The notes below the pieces were generated by a model. It was not told the DNA's origin. It did not search any database and saw nothing but the letters and a program-made list of their open reading frames with translations. From Pseudomonas folii (GTDB lineage: Bacteria; Pseudomonadota; Gammaproteobacteria; Pseudomonadales; Pseudomonadaceae), in assembly GCF_014357575.1 (NCBI RefSeq), contig NZ_JACONW010000010.1, positions 1 to 64,000 of the forward strand: a DNA stretch of 64,000 bases, written 5' to 3'. The position numbers and the translations under genes are program-made. How positions within the stretch are numbered: the stretch's first letter is position 1; each line of letters starts with the position of its first letter. This document shows positions 19,387-27,146 of the stretch, in pieces.

Positions 19387-19570
19387 CTATGAAATCCCAC
19401 CTTAGTCCAGCTCCTGCACTTTAAGATTTTTGGCATCAGGTCAGTATGAGATACCTGCGATGTTCGGCCCGCTAGCAAATCCGATAATTGATGAGTTAGC
19501 AGCGGGGGTAATATTGAAATGATTGTCCGGCGTTTCATGACGTGGAGCGAAGGTAACAGGCACTGTTTTT

Positions 19571-19951
19571 TCATAACCAAGGCCATAACTTGCAGGCTTC
19601 ATTGAACAGCGCCATAGCGAATGAAAAAAAAGTCAGGATCAGAATCACCATGGACATGCGGCGCCCCGTGTAACTACGACTCCACGGAACAACGTATAGG
19701 CGCTCTTCACTGGACAGGTTTTTCAGATAGCGATGACGGATAACAAAAAAAACCACACTGATGACCGGGTAGATGAATATCACAAGCTGGGCCATTTTTT
19801 TCCCACCAAGAAGCCCCAATAGCAAAGGCGTCACCAGATAGGCGCAACCTACCCAGAAATCCATCTTTTTCAGAACCCGGCGTGCGTTGTCGCCTGGGCA
19901 CGGCCTTGCCTTTCGCGGCTTCCTCGGTTTCCTGGCCTTTTCCGTTATCAT
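19571..19951 (-). CDS. Small hypothetical membrane protein
   Basis: This 126-aa product starts with a very basic segment (KARKPRKPRKARP) and has three hydrophobic helices: about 31-48 and 53-72 close together, then one near the C-terminus (about 100-118). No family is recognised. The basic start suggests the N-terminus is cytoplasmic. Confidence 0.55.
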   Translation of the reverse strand: MITEKARKPRKPRKARPCPGDNARRVLKKMDFWVGCAYLVTPLLLGLLGGKKMAQLVIFIYPVISVVFFVIRHRYLKNLSSEERLYVVPWSRSYTGRRMSMVILILTFFSFAMALFNEACKLWPWL

Positions 19952-20245
19952 GTAATACTCCTTTGCCTCCCACTCAGCCTCTGCCCGCGATACGTTGTAG
20001 TACAGTATCCCCCGGTCACCTATCGGGAAACCAGAAAGGCCGGGGATGAATTTTCGTCATCGGCGTGATGACGAGTGCCACGCAACACCGCATAGCTGAC
20101 CGACGACCCGGAGCTGGCTAATGCTTTGAGAGCCGCCTGCTACATCGGCATGCAAATCGCCCGGGGCCTGAAAATCCAGTTACCCAATGGAATGCCACCT
20201 GAAAAGGCTTCCCCGCAATTAACCACCTGCTCTGGAGACAGCCGT

Positions 20246-20800
20246 ATGCCTGGTGATGACCTGCAACGCCTTTATAACAAAGCCTGGCTATACGCCTCTC
20301 ACGCCCACCTTGGGCAGAAAATGACAGGCTCGGACCTGCCCTATACAACCCACGTGGCGATGGTTGCCAATGAACTGATTTTTGCCGCCCGGGAGTCCTC
20401 GGTCGGCGATCTGGCAATTGCCTTACCCGCTGCGTTGCTACATGACGTGCTGGAGGACACCCCCACTACGCAGGAAGCGCTGACAGACGCCTTTGGTCCA
20501 GAGGTGTCTTCGACTGTCGCGAGCTTGAGTAAAAACCTGATTGTGCCGTTCTCCGAAGAGCGCTACTTCCAGGGTATCGCCAGCCATTCTCGTGAAGCTG
20601 CTTCGATAAAACTGTGCGACAGAATTACCAATCTGCAGTCGGCACCCGCCACATGGGCCAAGGCAAAACGCGCTTCATACCTCGTCGAGTCCGAACAGAT
20701 TCTGGCCGCGCTCGAGCAGGCTAATGACTACCTCAGGCAGCGACTGACTGACACCATGGCGCGCTATGAACAGCTTTACGTCAGGGAATTCAAAGGCTGA
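20246..20800 (+). CDS. HD-domain phosphohydrolase, RelA/SpoT-like
   Basis: This 184-aa protein consists of a metal-dependent HD hydrolase domain like the N-terminus of SpoT and the small (p)ppGpp hydrolases. His in YTTHVAMVA, the HD pair in LLHDVLEDTPTT and the later KLCDRITNL Asp are all present. No synthetase domain is fused. It could degrade (p)ppGpp, but related HD enzymes use other nucleotides. ATG 20246 follows GGAG with 8-nt spacing; the upstream frame to 20126 is less likely. About 290 bp upstream (19952-20245) hold no gene, only a CCCCGG/CCGGGG hairpin near 20010-20045. Confidence 0.75.
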   Translation: MPGDDLQRLYNKAWLYASHAHLGQKMTGSDLPYTTHVAMVANELIFAARESSVGDLAIALPAALLHDVLEDTPTTQEALTDAFGPEVSSTVASLSKNLIVPFSEERYFQGIASHSREAASIKLCDRITNLQSAPATWAKAKRASYLVESEQILAALEQANDYLRQRLTDTMARYEQLYVREFKG

Positions 20801-20860
20801 GATCATCAGGAGCAACTAAAGAGCCTCTGACACAACTCTGCCGAGAACCAGACACAGACC

Positions 20861-20949
20861 TGTAGGAGCGCGCTTGCCCGCGATGCGGTGCCTCAGCGAA
20901 AAATGTGTAACCTGACCTGACGCCATCGCGGGCAAGCGCGCTCCTACAG
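20861..20949. repeat. Long palindromic REP (family C)
   Basis: TGTAGGAGCGCGCTTGCCCG and its inverse complement (ending GCGCTCCTACA) are arms of about 22 bp separated by about 45 bp. Confidence 0.78.
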
Positions 20950-21009
20950 ATCCCATGTTTGCTGCGCGAAAGCGCGGTGTCAGGGACACTGTGCGACCTC
21001 CTACAGATA

Positions 21010-21087
21010 GAGCGCGCACGAGCAACGCTAGGCCGCGATGGCGGTGCATCAGACAGGACGCCATCGCTGCCTCGCGCTGCTCGTGAT
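21010..21087. repeat. Imperfect palindrome (REP family B)
   Basis: This copy has the same plan as 7381-7457: GCGCGCACGAGCAACGCTAG against TGCCTCGCGCTGCTCGTG, with the same GCGATGGCGGTGCATCAG-type centre. It is clustered 60 bp from the family C copy. Confidence 0.72.
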
Positions 21088-21170
21088 CACCTACAGAAAG
21101 TTTTAATTCAGTTAGGAGTTTTATTTTTGATCAGAGCCGCACAGGATTCAAAGCGTTCTTCCCAGGCCGG

Positions 21171-21644
21171 TTACTGACTGAGCTCTTCCCTAAGACCCTC
21201 AGCCCATTCATTCAAGGACTGGTACGCGATACTCCGGTCGTCCCAATCGTGCCAATAATGGATGAGCTCTCCAGTGCCTGAAGGCGACGCATCCACAACG
21301 ACATAGTCCCCGGAATCATTGGTCAGGAACGGTACCCAATATCGCTCCCATGGCTCACAGAACTCTTCCTCCGGGTCGAGAAAAAATTTCAATGCATCCA
21401 TTATTTCACTGGCGGCGAGCAAGCGCCGGTTGTCACTTTCGCGCAGCTCCGCATTCCACTCCTGGCCGTCATGCCAGAGCAACAACTGACGTAAACCCAA
21501 TGGCAAAGGCGCACCCAGCAATTGTTCTATCTGCTGGATTGAAGTCTCGCTTGCTGGAGGTCGAAGTGTCACGAGACTATCGGGTGGCAGCAGCTTCTCG
21601 ATAGTAGTGAGGCATTCGGTAAAGGCTTGAGGTGTTGTAGGCAT
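21171..21644 (-). CDS. SMI1/KNR4 (SUKH) family protein
   Basis: This 157-aa protein shows the SUKH fold pattern: helix with ETSIQQIEQLLGAPLPLGLRQLLLWHDGQ, a middle strand with WVPFLTNDSGDYVVVDASP, then the HYWHDWD segment and a C-terminal helix SLNEWAEGLREEL. Such proteins often act as immunity proteins against polymorphic toxins, or as general binding modules. No toxin gene is adjacent. It is on the same strand as the three membrane protein genes that follow in this numbering. Confidence 0.78.
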   Translation of the reverse strand: MPTTPQAFTECLTTIEKLLPPDSLVTLRPPASETSIQQIEQLLGAPLPLGLRQLLLWHDGQEWNAELRESDNRRLLAASEIMDALKFFLDPEEEFCEPWERYWVPFLTNDSGDYVVVDASPSGTGELIHYWHDWDDRSIAYQSLNEWAEGLREELSQ

Positions 21645-21711
21645 GACTCTTTTCCTTGCGATTAACCATGAAGGCGCGACTAGAAGAGTGTGGGATTGAC
21701 GTGATGAGCCA

Positions 21712-22422
21712 TCAGCGGCCTGAGGTCTTGCTCAGCGACATCAGCCAATTCAGCAGCCTGCCCATCCACCAACGGCGACGAGCCTCCCGAATTTCATCGA
21801 TGTTTTCAAAGGTCAATTCCGAAGCACGCTTCTCCTTCGCTTTAATAGCCTTCAACATACGAATCGAGTTTCGGCAGATATAGAGCAAATAAAAGACACT
21901 CAGTGTTAGTACGTAAACTGCAACGAACCCATCGCTGACCTGCCACACTATCTTAATCCCAAACGCCGACACCAGCGCTATAGATGCCAGCACGTTCCCT
22001 GCGAACTGGCTGTACTGTCCGCCTACCACCAGTACTCTGTTATCTCTGACCTCGTAACCGGGCCTGCCATCTGGAGAGCGGGTGAAGTAGAAAAACCCGA
22101 CTACGACTGCAAAGAGCAGGACGGGCACCATGGCCAGAGAGATGGAGTCAATGAAAGACTGCTCATAGTCGCCCCGACCCACCATATACAAACAGCCTGA
22201 AATCATGAGGGTAAACGAAGCAAGCGACCACTTCTGAAAATGCGAGAGAAACGCAACATAACTCTCGTTTATATAGATCAAATACAGGGTACGTAACAGC
22301 AGCACCAGCAACGCAATGCCAACAACCCAGAAATACCCGGAGCTGAAAAAAAATATCGAACTGAATAGCGCTGTCAGGGCCCATATACTATAAAGACCAG
22401 TCTTCAAGTTTTCTGAATCCAT
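21712..22422 (-). CDS. Hypothetical membrane protein, copy 2 of a tandem pair
   Basis: This 236-aa protein has about six hydrophobic segments in its first 185 residues and a basic cytoplasmic tail (KAKEKRASELTFENIDEI, RRRWWMGRLLNWLMSL). It is a clear paralog of the gene upstream (22478-23194), with the last 50 residues nearly identical. Both genes start MD-ENL after a GGAGGAAG-like ribosome site. I do not recognise the family. Tandem duplication with divergence of the membrane part suggests a partner-specific or immunity-like role, but this is inference. Confidence 0.65.
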   Translation of the reverse strand: MDSENLKTGLYSIWALTALFSSIFFFSSGYFWVVGIALLVLLLRTLYLIYINESYVAFLSHFQKWSLASFTLMISGCLYMVGRGDYEQSFIDSISLAMVPVLLFAVVVGFFYFTRSPDGRPGYEVRDNRVLVVGGQYSQFAGNVLASIALVSAFGIKIVWQVSDGFVAVYVLTLSVFYLLYICRNSIRMLKAIKAKEKRASELTFENIDEIREARRRWWMGRLLNWLMSLSKTSGR

Positions 22423-22477
22423 GAGCACTTCCTCCTCCTCTCTCAGGTTAACGTTAGTGAAACAATCTGATTCGGGC

Positions 22478-23194
22478 TCAACGTCCTGAGGCCTTGCTCA
22501 GCGAAATCAGCCAATTCAGCAGCCTGCTCATCCACCAGCGACGGCGAGCGTCCCGAATTTCATCGATGTTTTCAAAGGTCAATTCCGAGGCGCGCTTCTC
22601 CTTGATCCTGATAGTGTTCAATACCCGAAACCAGTGTCGGCGGATATAGATTAAATAAAGGGTCAACAGTGTTAGCACGTAAACCACAAATACCATCTCG
22701 CTGAGCTGCCACGCGATCATCATTGCAATACCCGATGCCAGCACTATCGATGCCAGAAGGTTCCCCGCAAAGTGGCTGAACGGTTGGTCTACCGCCACCA
22801 CTTTATTACCCCTGACCTCGTAACCGGCTCTGCCCTTCTGAGGGCGGGTAAAGTAGAAAAACAATACCTCAACCGTAAAAAGCAAGACAGGCACCATGGC
22901 CAAAGAGATAGCGTTACTGACAGACTGCTCATAATCGCTCCGCGCCACCAGATACAAAGAACCTGAAATCATGATAGAAAACGACACAACAAAGCCCACG
23001 TGATAATGGGTGACCACAGCGACAAAACTCTCACTTATATGTATCAAGTAGATGGTACGTGCCAGCAGCACCAACAAAACCCCACCCAAAACCCAGAAAT
23101 ACCCGGTACCTGCAAACATGAATGAGCTGAACATTGCTGTCAGGCCGAAGACACCATAAAGGCTCTTCCTGAGGTTTTCCGGGCCCATGTCCAT
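22478..23194 (-). CDS. Hypothetical membrane protein, copy 1 of a tandem pair
   Basis: This 238-aa multi-pass membrane protein is the paralog of the preceding entry, with the same predicted topology and the same basic C-terminal tail (ELTFENIDEIRDARRRWWMS). ATG 23194 follows GGAGGAAG with good spacing; the frame extends to 23236 but without a ribosome site. The nucleotide identity with copy 2 is highest in the 3' 130 bp, so gene conversion or recent duplication is likely. Confidence 0.65.
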   Translation of the reverse strand: MDMGPENLRKSLYGVFGLTAMFSSFMFAGTGYFWVLGGVLLVLLARTIYLIHISESFVAVVTHYHVGFVVSFSIMISGSLYLVARSDYEQSVSNAISLAMVPVLLFTVEVLFFYFTRPQKGRAGYEVRGNKVVAVDQPFSHFAGNLLASIVLASGIAMMIAWQLSEMVFVVYVLTLLTLYLIYIRRHWFRVLNTIRIKEKRASELTFENIDEIRDARRRWWMSRLLNWLISLSKASGR

Positions 23195-23310
23195 CAACAC
23201 TTCCTCCGTCGTCATCAGGTGACGATCTTGAAACAATCTGATTCAGACCCGGATATGGACGCTTAACCTGAAACAGGAGCAGTGGCCATGGCCACTGCTC
23301 CCGATACCGA

Positions 23311-24213
23311 TCAAGCCAGAACGGGCTCTACCTGGTCGCGGTTTCCGGTTTCAGCGCCAAGCAGCACGTGCAGCGTATTGAGGAACAAGTCATGACTCAG
23401 AATGCCGGTGCATATCGTCGACAGCACCACTTTTCCATTCTCGTCTTTGATAACGACTTTCTCGGTCCAGTTGCTCAGGTCAATCGTGCGCAAGGTTGAC
23501 ATGGGTACCTTGCTTCCCTGTACCTCAAGAAAATCTCTGGTGACGGTGATCGGCGAGGTCTTGATGTTCAGGAAGTTGCCAGACACACGTTTGCTCCAGA
23601 CTTGCCCGGAACTTATGTAATTGAAGGTCACCGCACGCCCCGACTCTAGCGTGTCCATCACTTCAGGAAAACGAGCCCGTACGTGCAACTCACGCACCAA
23701 CTGTTCAAAGTCATGAAAGCCTTTCAAGGTTTCAATGACCCGATGGAAAGGCTCGCTTGCATTACGACGGTAGGCGACGTTGGTGATCATGCCGGTCATC
23801 ACGGTCTGGCCGGAACCAAAGAGGTAGAGGTCCTCGATATCAGCAAACGCAGTGTACTCCCGCTCGCCCTTGATCAAACGAGCGATGCCATGCTCAAACA
23901 CTTCGTAAACCGGCTCACGCAGTTTTTTATGCCATACGTAAATGGCAAACGTGCAAAGCCCTAAAATAGCCAACCCTGCGCTCGTTAAATTGATCAGCAT
24001 CTGCGGGCTTGAAAAGTTGAGTGTCATGCCACGGCTGACGGTGGTTACCGGACCATTGTTGCCAGGCGGCAGGATCGTGCCCAGATACAACACGAATGCA
24101 GCCAACCCCAATAATACGACGCCGAAAATCAAGCTAAACACCAGAAACCCTTTGCCGTGGCGAAAGGTAGCGATCAATTCGCCAGTTTCTGGAGACTGAG
24201 AGGATTGCTGCAT
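23311..24213 (-). CDS. Hypothetical two-TM protein (possibly DUF6585)
   Basis: This 300-aa protein has a short N-terminus, two membrane helices (about 23-45 and 75-98) and a 200-residue soluble domain (EVFEHGIARLIKGEREYTAF, FADIEDLYLFGSGQ). It recalls proteins annotated DUF6585, from memory and unchecked. ATG 24213 is preferred over the frame start at 24321, as the extra 36 residues look non-coding. It lies upstream of the membrane pair on the same strand and may be in one unit with them. Confidence 0.6.
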   Translation of the reverse strand: MQQSSQSPETGELIATFRHGKGFLVFSLIFGVVLLGLAAFVLYLGTILPPGNNGPVTTVSRGMTLNFSSPQMLINLTSAGLAILGLCTFAIYVWHKKLREPVYEVFEHGIARLIKGEREYTAFADIEDLYLFGSGQTVMTGMITNVAYRRNASEPFHRVIETLKGFHDFEQLVRELHVRARFPEVMDTLESGRAVTFNYISSGQVWSKRVSGNFLNIKTSPITVTRDFLEVQGSKVPMSTLRTIDLSNWTEKVVIKDENGKVVLSTICTGILSHDLFLNTLHVLLGAETGNRDQVEPVLA

Positions 24214-24306
24214 AAATTCTGCTTCCCTGTATGGAGTTTGAAGAGCAAAGCTGCCCAGGCAACCTGCCACATACGTGGCGCTCATGAGAGTTTCAAATGG
24301 ACCTGA

Positions 24307-24483
24307 ACATTGCCTGAGCAATCTCTGTCGGCGGTTGGAACATGGCTAAACGATATCGTTCACCAACCGATGGTAATTTTTCAATTCAGAAGAGTTTTCG
24401 AGGAGCACGGCTTGCCGTACTTTCGAATCAAAATCGCTCTCGCCGCGGAGGCACTGGCTCGAGTACATGAGCAAGTGGTTTAA
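24307..24483 (+). other. Possible short ORF or gene remnant
   Basis: A plus-strand frame is open from 24307 to TAA 24481-24483. From ATG 24370 it would encode 37 aa with an amphipathic helix (RVFEEHGLPYFRIKIALAAE). The residue mix looks like real protein, but no ribosome site is present and upstream codons also read sensibly, so it may be the 3' end of a deleted gene. Confidence 0.28.
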
Positions 24484-24560
24484 TCCCTTATTAGCCAGCC
24501 CTGCCGGTGCTGACAAAGCCTGGTGCGAGTTACGGATATTGAGCTAACTATCAAGTGAGA

Positions 24561-24583
24561 ACCTGTTTAAAACAGGTAAGGAG
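24561..24583 (+). promoter_or_regulatory. Perfect palindrome and strong ribosome site before the SUKH gene
   Basis: ACCTGTTT-A-AAACAGGT (24561-24577) is a perfect 8-bp inverted repeat directly followed by AAGGAG (24578-24583). As an operator or mRNA hairpin it could control access to the ribosome site. Confidence 0.45.
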
Positions 24584-24590
24584 AATTAGT

Positions 24591-25031
24591 ATTAACAACT
24601 TGAAAGAAAAATACCTGAGCCTCCACAAAGCCGACACCTCCTCTGCCGAGGAGATAAGATGGGTAGAGAACGCCTTAAGCGTGAGTTTGCCCGACGACTT
24701 CAAAGAAATTGCAACATTTTATACAGGTGGTTTTTTAGGTGGCATTAGTCACCATGCGTTTTTTAGCGCGGCTAACCCATTGAACATTGTAAGCGAGACG
24801 CTACGTCTCAGGAAGGCGATAAATCTGGCCAAGGAATATATTGTATTGGCGGAACCCGCTGAAAGCCTCATCGTTATGAACCTATCAGCGCCTCCTGCGA
24901 TCATCTGGTGCGATGCCAATGACGCTGAGCATTTGGGCACAGGCGAATTTTCAACACCTCCCGACTATTGGGAAAACTATGCCAGCTTTTTTTCCTATCT
25001 GCTGGAACGAGAAGCGTCCGAAGATTATTAA
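24591..25031 (+). CDS. SMI1/KNR4-like immunity-type protein
   Basis: This protein of about 146 aa has the SUKH pattern at its N-terminus (AEEIRWVENALSVSLPDDFK then EIATFYTGGFLGGISHHAFF) and ends in a C-terminal segment with WENYASFFSYLLERE. The start is unusual: AAGGAG at 24578-24583 points with 7-nt spacing to an ATT (24591), in frame; TTG at 24600 is the next option, and the GTG/ATG-like codon near 24555 lies before the palindrome. It is first in an array of four small plus-strand genes and is probably an immunity protein whose toxin is absent. Confidence 0.65.
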   Translation: MNNLKEKYLSLHKADTSSAEEIRWVENALSVSLPDDFKEIATFYTGGFLGGISHHAFFSAANPLNIVSETLRLRKAINLAKEYIVLAEPAESLIVMNLSAPPAIIWCDANDAEHLGTGEFSTPPDYWENYASFFSYLLEREASEDY

Positions 25032-25061
25032 ATCTTTGGATAGGATCAACCGGGAGAAGAA

Positions 25062-25421
25062 ATGTCTATTTTAGCTATCGTTATTGACGAACCCACCCTC
25101 AGGCCCGCCACGCTCATCAAGCTTCATAAATTCTTGACGCTACCATTACAGAAGGTTAAAAGTCTTTGCACTGGTGGCAATCCTATTCTGGAAATCGAGC
25201 TCTTTGACGGTGATCTTCAGGACACTTCAACATTCGTACGCGGTGTATTAAAAATAATTTCCGATGAGAAAATCTCGGCGAAATTCTATGAGATACCGTC
25301 CGGGGAAAGGTATGCAGGCAACAAAAATCTGCAGAAACGTGAGGTGACGGCAGACCTGGTCAATAGTATTCTAGACGCGGCAGGTGAAGAATTTGAGCGC
25401 CAGCAAGACGGCCAAGCTTAA
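25062..25421 (+). CDS. Small hypothetical protein in immunity-like array
   Basis: This 119-aa cytoplasmic protein starts with an alternating hydrophobic strand (SILAIVIDEP), has a mid acidic strand-turn region (LEIELFDGDLQD) and ends in a charged helix. It has a GAGAAG ribosome site, lies 30 bp after the SUKH gene and 15 bp before the next gene. No family is recognised. Size, charge and array context fit a toxin-immunity protein. Confidence 0.5.
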   Translation: MSILAIVIDEPTLRPATLIKLHKFLTLPLQKVKSLCTGGNPILEIELFDGDLQDTSTFVRGVLKIISDEKISAKFYEIPSGERYAGNKNLQKREVTADLVNSILDAAGEEFERQQDGQA

Positions 25422-25436
25422 CCTAAGGATAAGACA

Positions 25437-25763
25437 ATGATAGACTTTACGCTGTTTAGCGTGCCCATGCTGTACAGCAGAAACAAGAACACCCAATACA
25501 AAGAACATATAATCCAGATGTCCACTGCGCTTTTAAAGTTCTTGCATGACGAGGGGATAATAAGCACGCTTCCTTTCACCGAGAATGGTGACCTTAAAAT
25601 GGATTTTTTAATTCGCAAATCCGACGTGACTGAAGAAGGCGTCGAGCTATTTAAAACCGCCATACCCAAATGGTGGCAAAAAATAGACCGTGGGCTTGAT
25701 CGCTCAGATGTTAGTTATCTCAAGTGGGAGCTTGATAAAATGAGAGCCTCCAAAAAACACTAA
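25437..25763 (+). CDS. Small hypothetical protein in immunity-like array
   Basis: This 108-aa protein of mixed alpha/beta pattern (MIDFTLFSVPMLYSRNK, then STALLKFLHDEGII, and a basic C-terminus with KWWQKIDRGLDRSD) follows an AAGGATAAG ribosome site. It is the third gene of the array. The role is unknown; an immunity function is inferred from context only. Confidence 0.5.
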   Translation: MIDFTLFSVPMLYSRNKNTQYKEHIIQMSTALLKFLHDEGIISTLPFTENGDLKMDFLIRKSDVTEEGVELFKTAIPKWWQKIDRGLDRSDVSYLKWELDKMRASKKH

Positions 25764-25829
25764 ACCAGGCACCTAAAAAAATTTACAAAGATCATAAAAC
25801 TAAAACCCAGAGACACCAGCGGAGTGTTT

Positions 25830-26192
25830 ATGTCTTCAGAACAACATTTTGTTAACGCTATATACGATGAACTTTTTAAAGATAATTTCAACCGGTACCA
25901 AGCATCGTTGAACAGCCCCCCGGATAACGGCACAGATCCCTTCGCAAGGGCAAGAAATGCTCTGGCTTCACTGGATGACGCTCAAAGGTCTGACGTTATA
26001 AACTTTTTGAAAGTCGTGATATCCGATAGCGCCTGCGTAATTTTAGGAACGTTGGACGGCGTACACTTCCCCGGCTACCTAGACGGAGAGTTTCTACTTT
26101 CTTGCGACGGCGAAGAAATTCAGGGTGATCTGATGGATACTTTCATTGGAAAAGCACAAGACGACGGCGTTTATGAATACTTCTCGATGTAG
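25830..26192 (+). CDS. Small acidic hypothetical protein in immunity-like array
   Basis: This 120-aa acidic protein begins with a helical half (EQHFVNAIYDELFKDNFNRY, then ARNALASLDDAQRSDVINFL) and ends in a beta-rich half (GVHFPGYLDGEFLLSCDGEE). ATG 25830 lies 5 nt after GGAG; the frame also allows GTG 25824. High acidity is common in immunity proteins of nuclease toxins. No family is recognised. Confidence 0.5.
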   Translation: MSSEQHFVNAIYDELFKDNFNRYQASLNSPPDNGTDPFARARNALASLDDAQRSDVINFLKVVISDSACVILGTLDGVHFPGYLDGEFLLSCDGEEIQGDLMDTFIGKAQDDGVYEYFSM

Positions 26193-26509
26193 CGTCACCG
26201 GAATTAAAACGGGGCGCTCGGCCGAGCGCAGCCACAGAGCAGTTTCGGCGCAACAGAGCTTCGTCATCGTCGATAGATATCGTCATTAACGTGTCGCTGA
26301 ACACCCGTTTTCTTTCCTTAACAAAGGGCCTGTCGTACGTCGGTGCATTGTTGTCTATCGGCAGGAAACTTCAACGTACGTTCGAGCTTGTTTCAGCCAC
26401 TCGCCAGGAATACTGAATACGATCCCGAAAACTCGTCACTCGGGCTTTCAGTCTGGCGATCCCTCTGCGATGATTAGCGCTAATTACAACCTGGATGTAG
26501 GCAAGCATA
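26193..26509. other. Intergenic region with a 16-bp perfect palindrome
   Basis: Between the array and the next gene there is no convincing ORF. GCGCTCGGCCGAGCGC at 26214-26229 is a perfect palindrome 22 bp after the stop; it lacks a T tract, so it is not a classic terminator. Confidence 0.4.
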
Positions 26510-26851
26510 ATGATCACTCTTGTTTTTTTTGCAGTCACCCTGGCTGGATTAGCTTACCCGGCTATCGTAATGTTCCGGGTCGTCAATGCCGATGCCAAAG
26601 GCGGCCTCTCAAAGGTACTCACTGCGGGTACTTTATTCAAGATGTCGCTGTCGTTCATGGTCTTGTGTCTGGCGTCGGGTGCTATTTTTCTGGGCGGCAG
26701 TGCCAGCGGCATCAGCGGGAGTGGAGGCAACGCAGAGAACCAACAGTTTCTCGATACAGCCTCACACATCAGTGAGTTCTGTTTGTATACAAGTTTGGCA
26801 CTTGCTGTAATAGCACTGATTAGTTATGCCCTTAAGAAGAATGCCCTATAG
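26510..26851 (+). CDS. Small hypothetical membrane protein
   Basis: This 113-aa protein has three predicted membrane helices (about 1-23, 42-63 and 88-107) with a Gly/Ser-rich loop (GGSASGISGSGGNAEN) between the second and third. No family is recognised. It lies alone between the immunity-like array and the SGNH hydrolase. About 295 bp follow before the next gene, with nothing recognisable. Confidence 0.55.
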   Translation: MITLVFFAVTLAGLAYPAIVMFRVVNADAKGGLSKVLTAGTLFKMSLSFMVLCLASGAIFLGGSASGISGSGGNAENQQFLDTASHISEFCLYTSLALAVIALISYALKKNAL

Positions 26852-27146
26852 TTGCGTCAGTTGGAGTGGTGACGGCAATTCACGTAACACAAGCTGCACC
26901 CTCCGTTACTAAAATAATAAAATTGCCTGCAAGCGTTTCAACGTTTGAAACGGATACACGCGCCAATATCTTACCGCCGATACTGCAAGACTCCCAATGA
27001 TGGGGTAATTGTCAATTGGCAGTACGTCCTCAGCTGGCGGCTAGCGAACCGGGATACGGGTCGATATAGTCGTTTGATAACGCGATTCATCTCGCATGTA
27101 CTGATTAGCGCATGGCGCGGCCGAACAAAAAAATGAGGAAGTCACC

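Noticed and set aside
26214-26229. Terminator after the immunity-like array
   Set aside because: Perfect palindrome but no loop and no T tract, so not a standard terminator.
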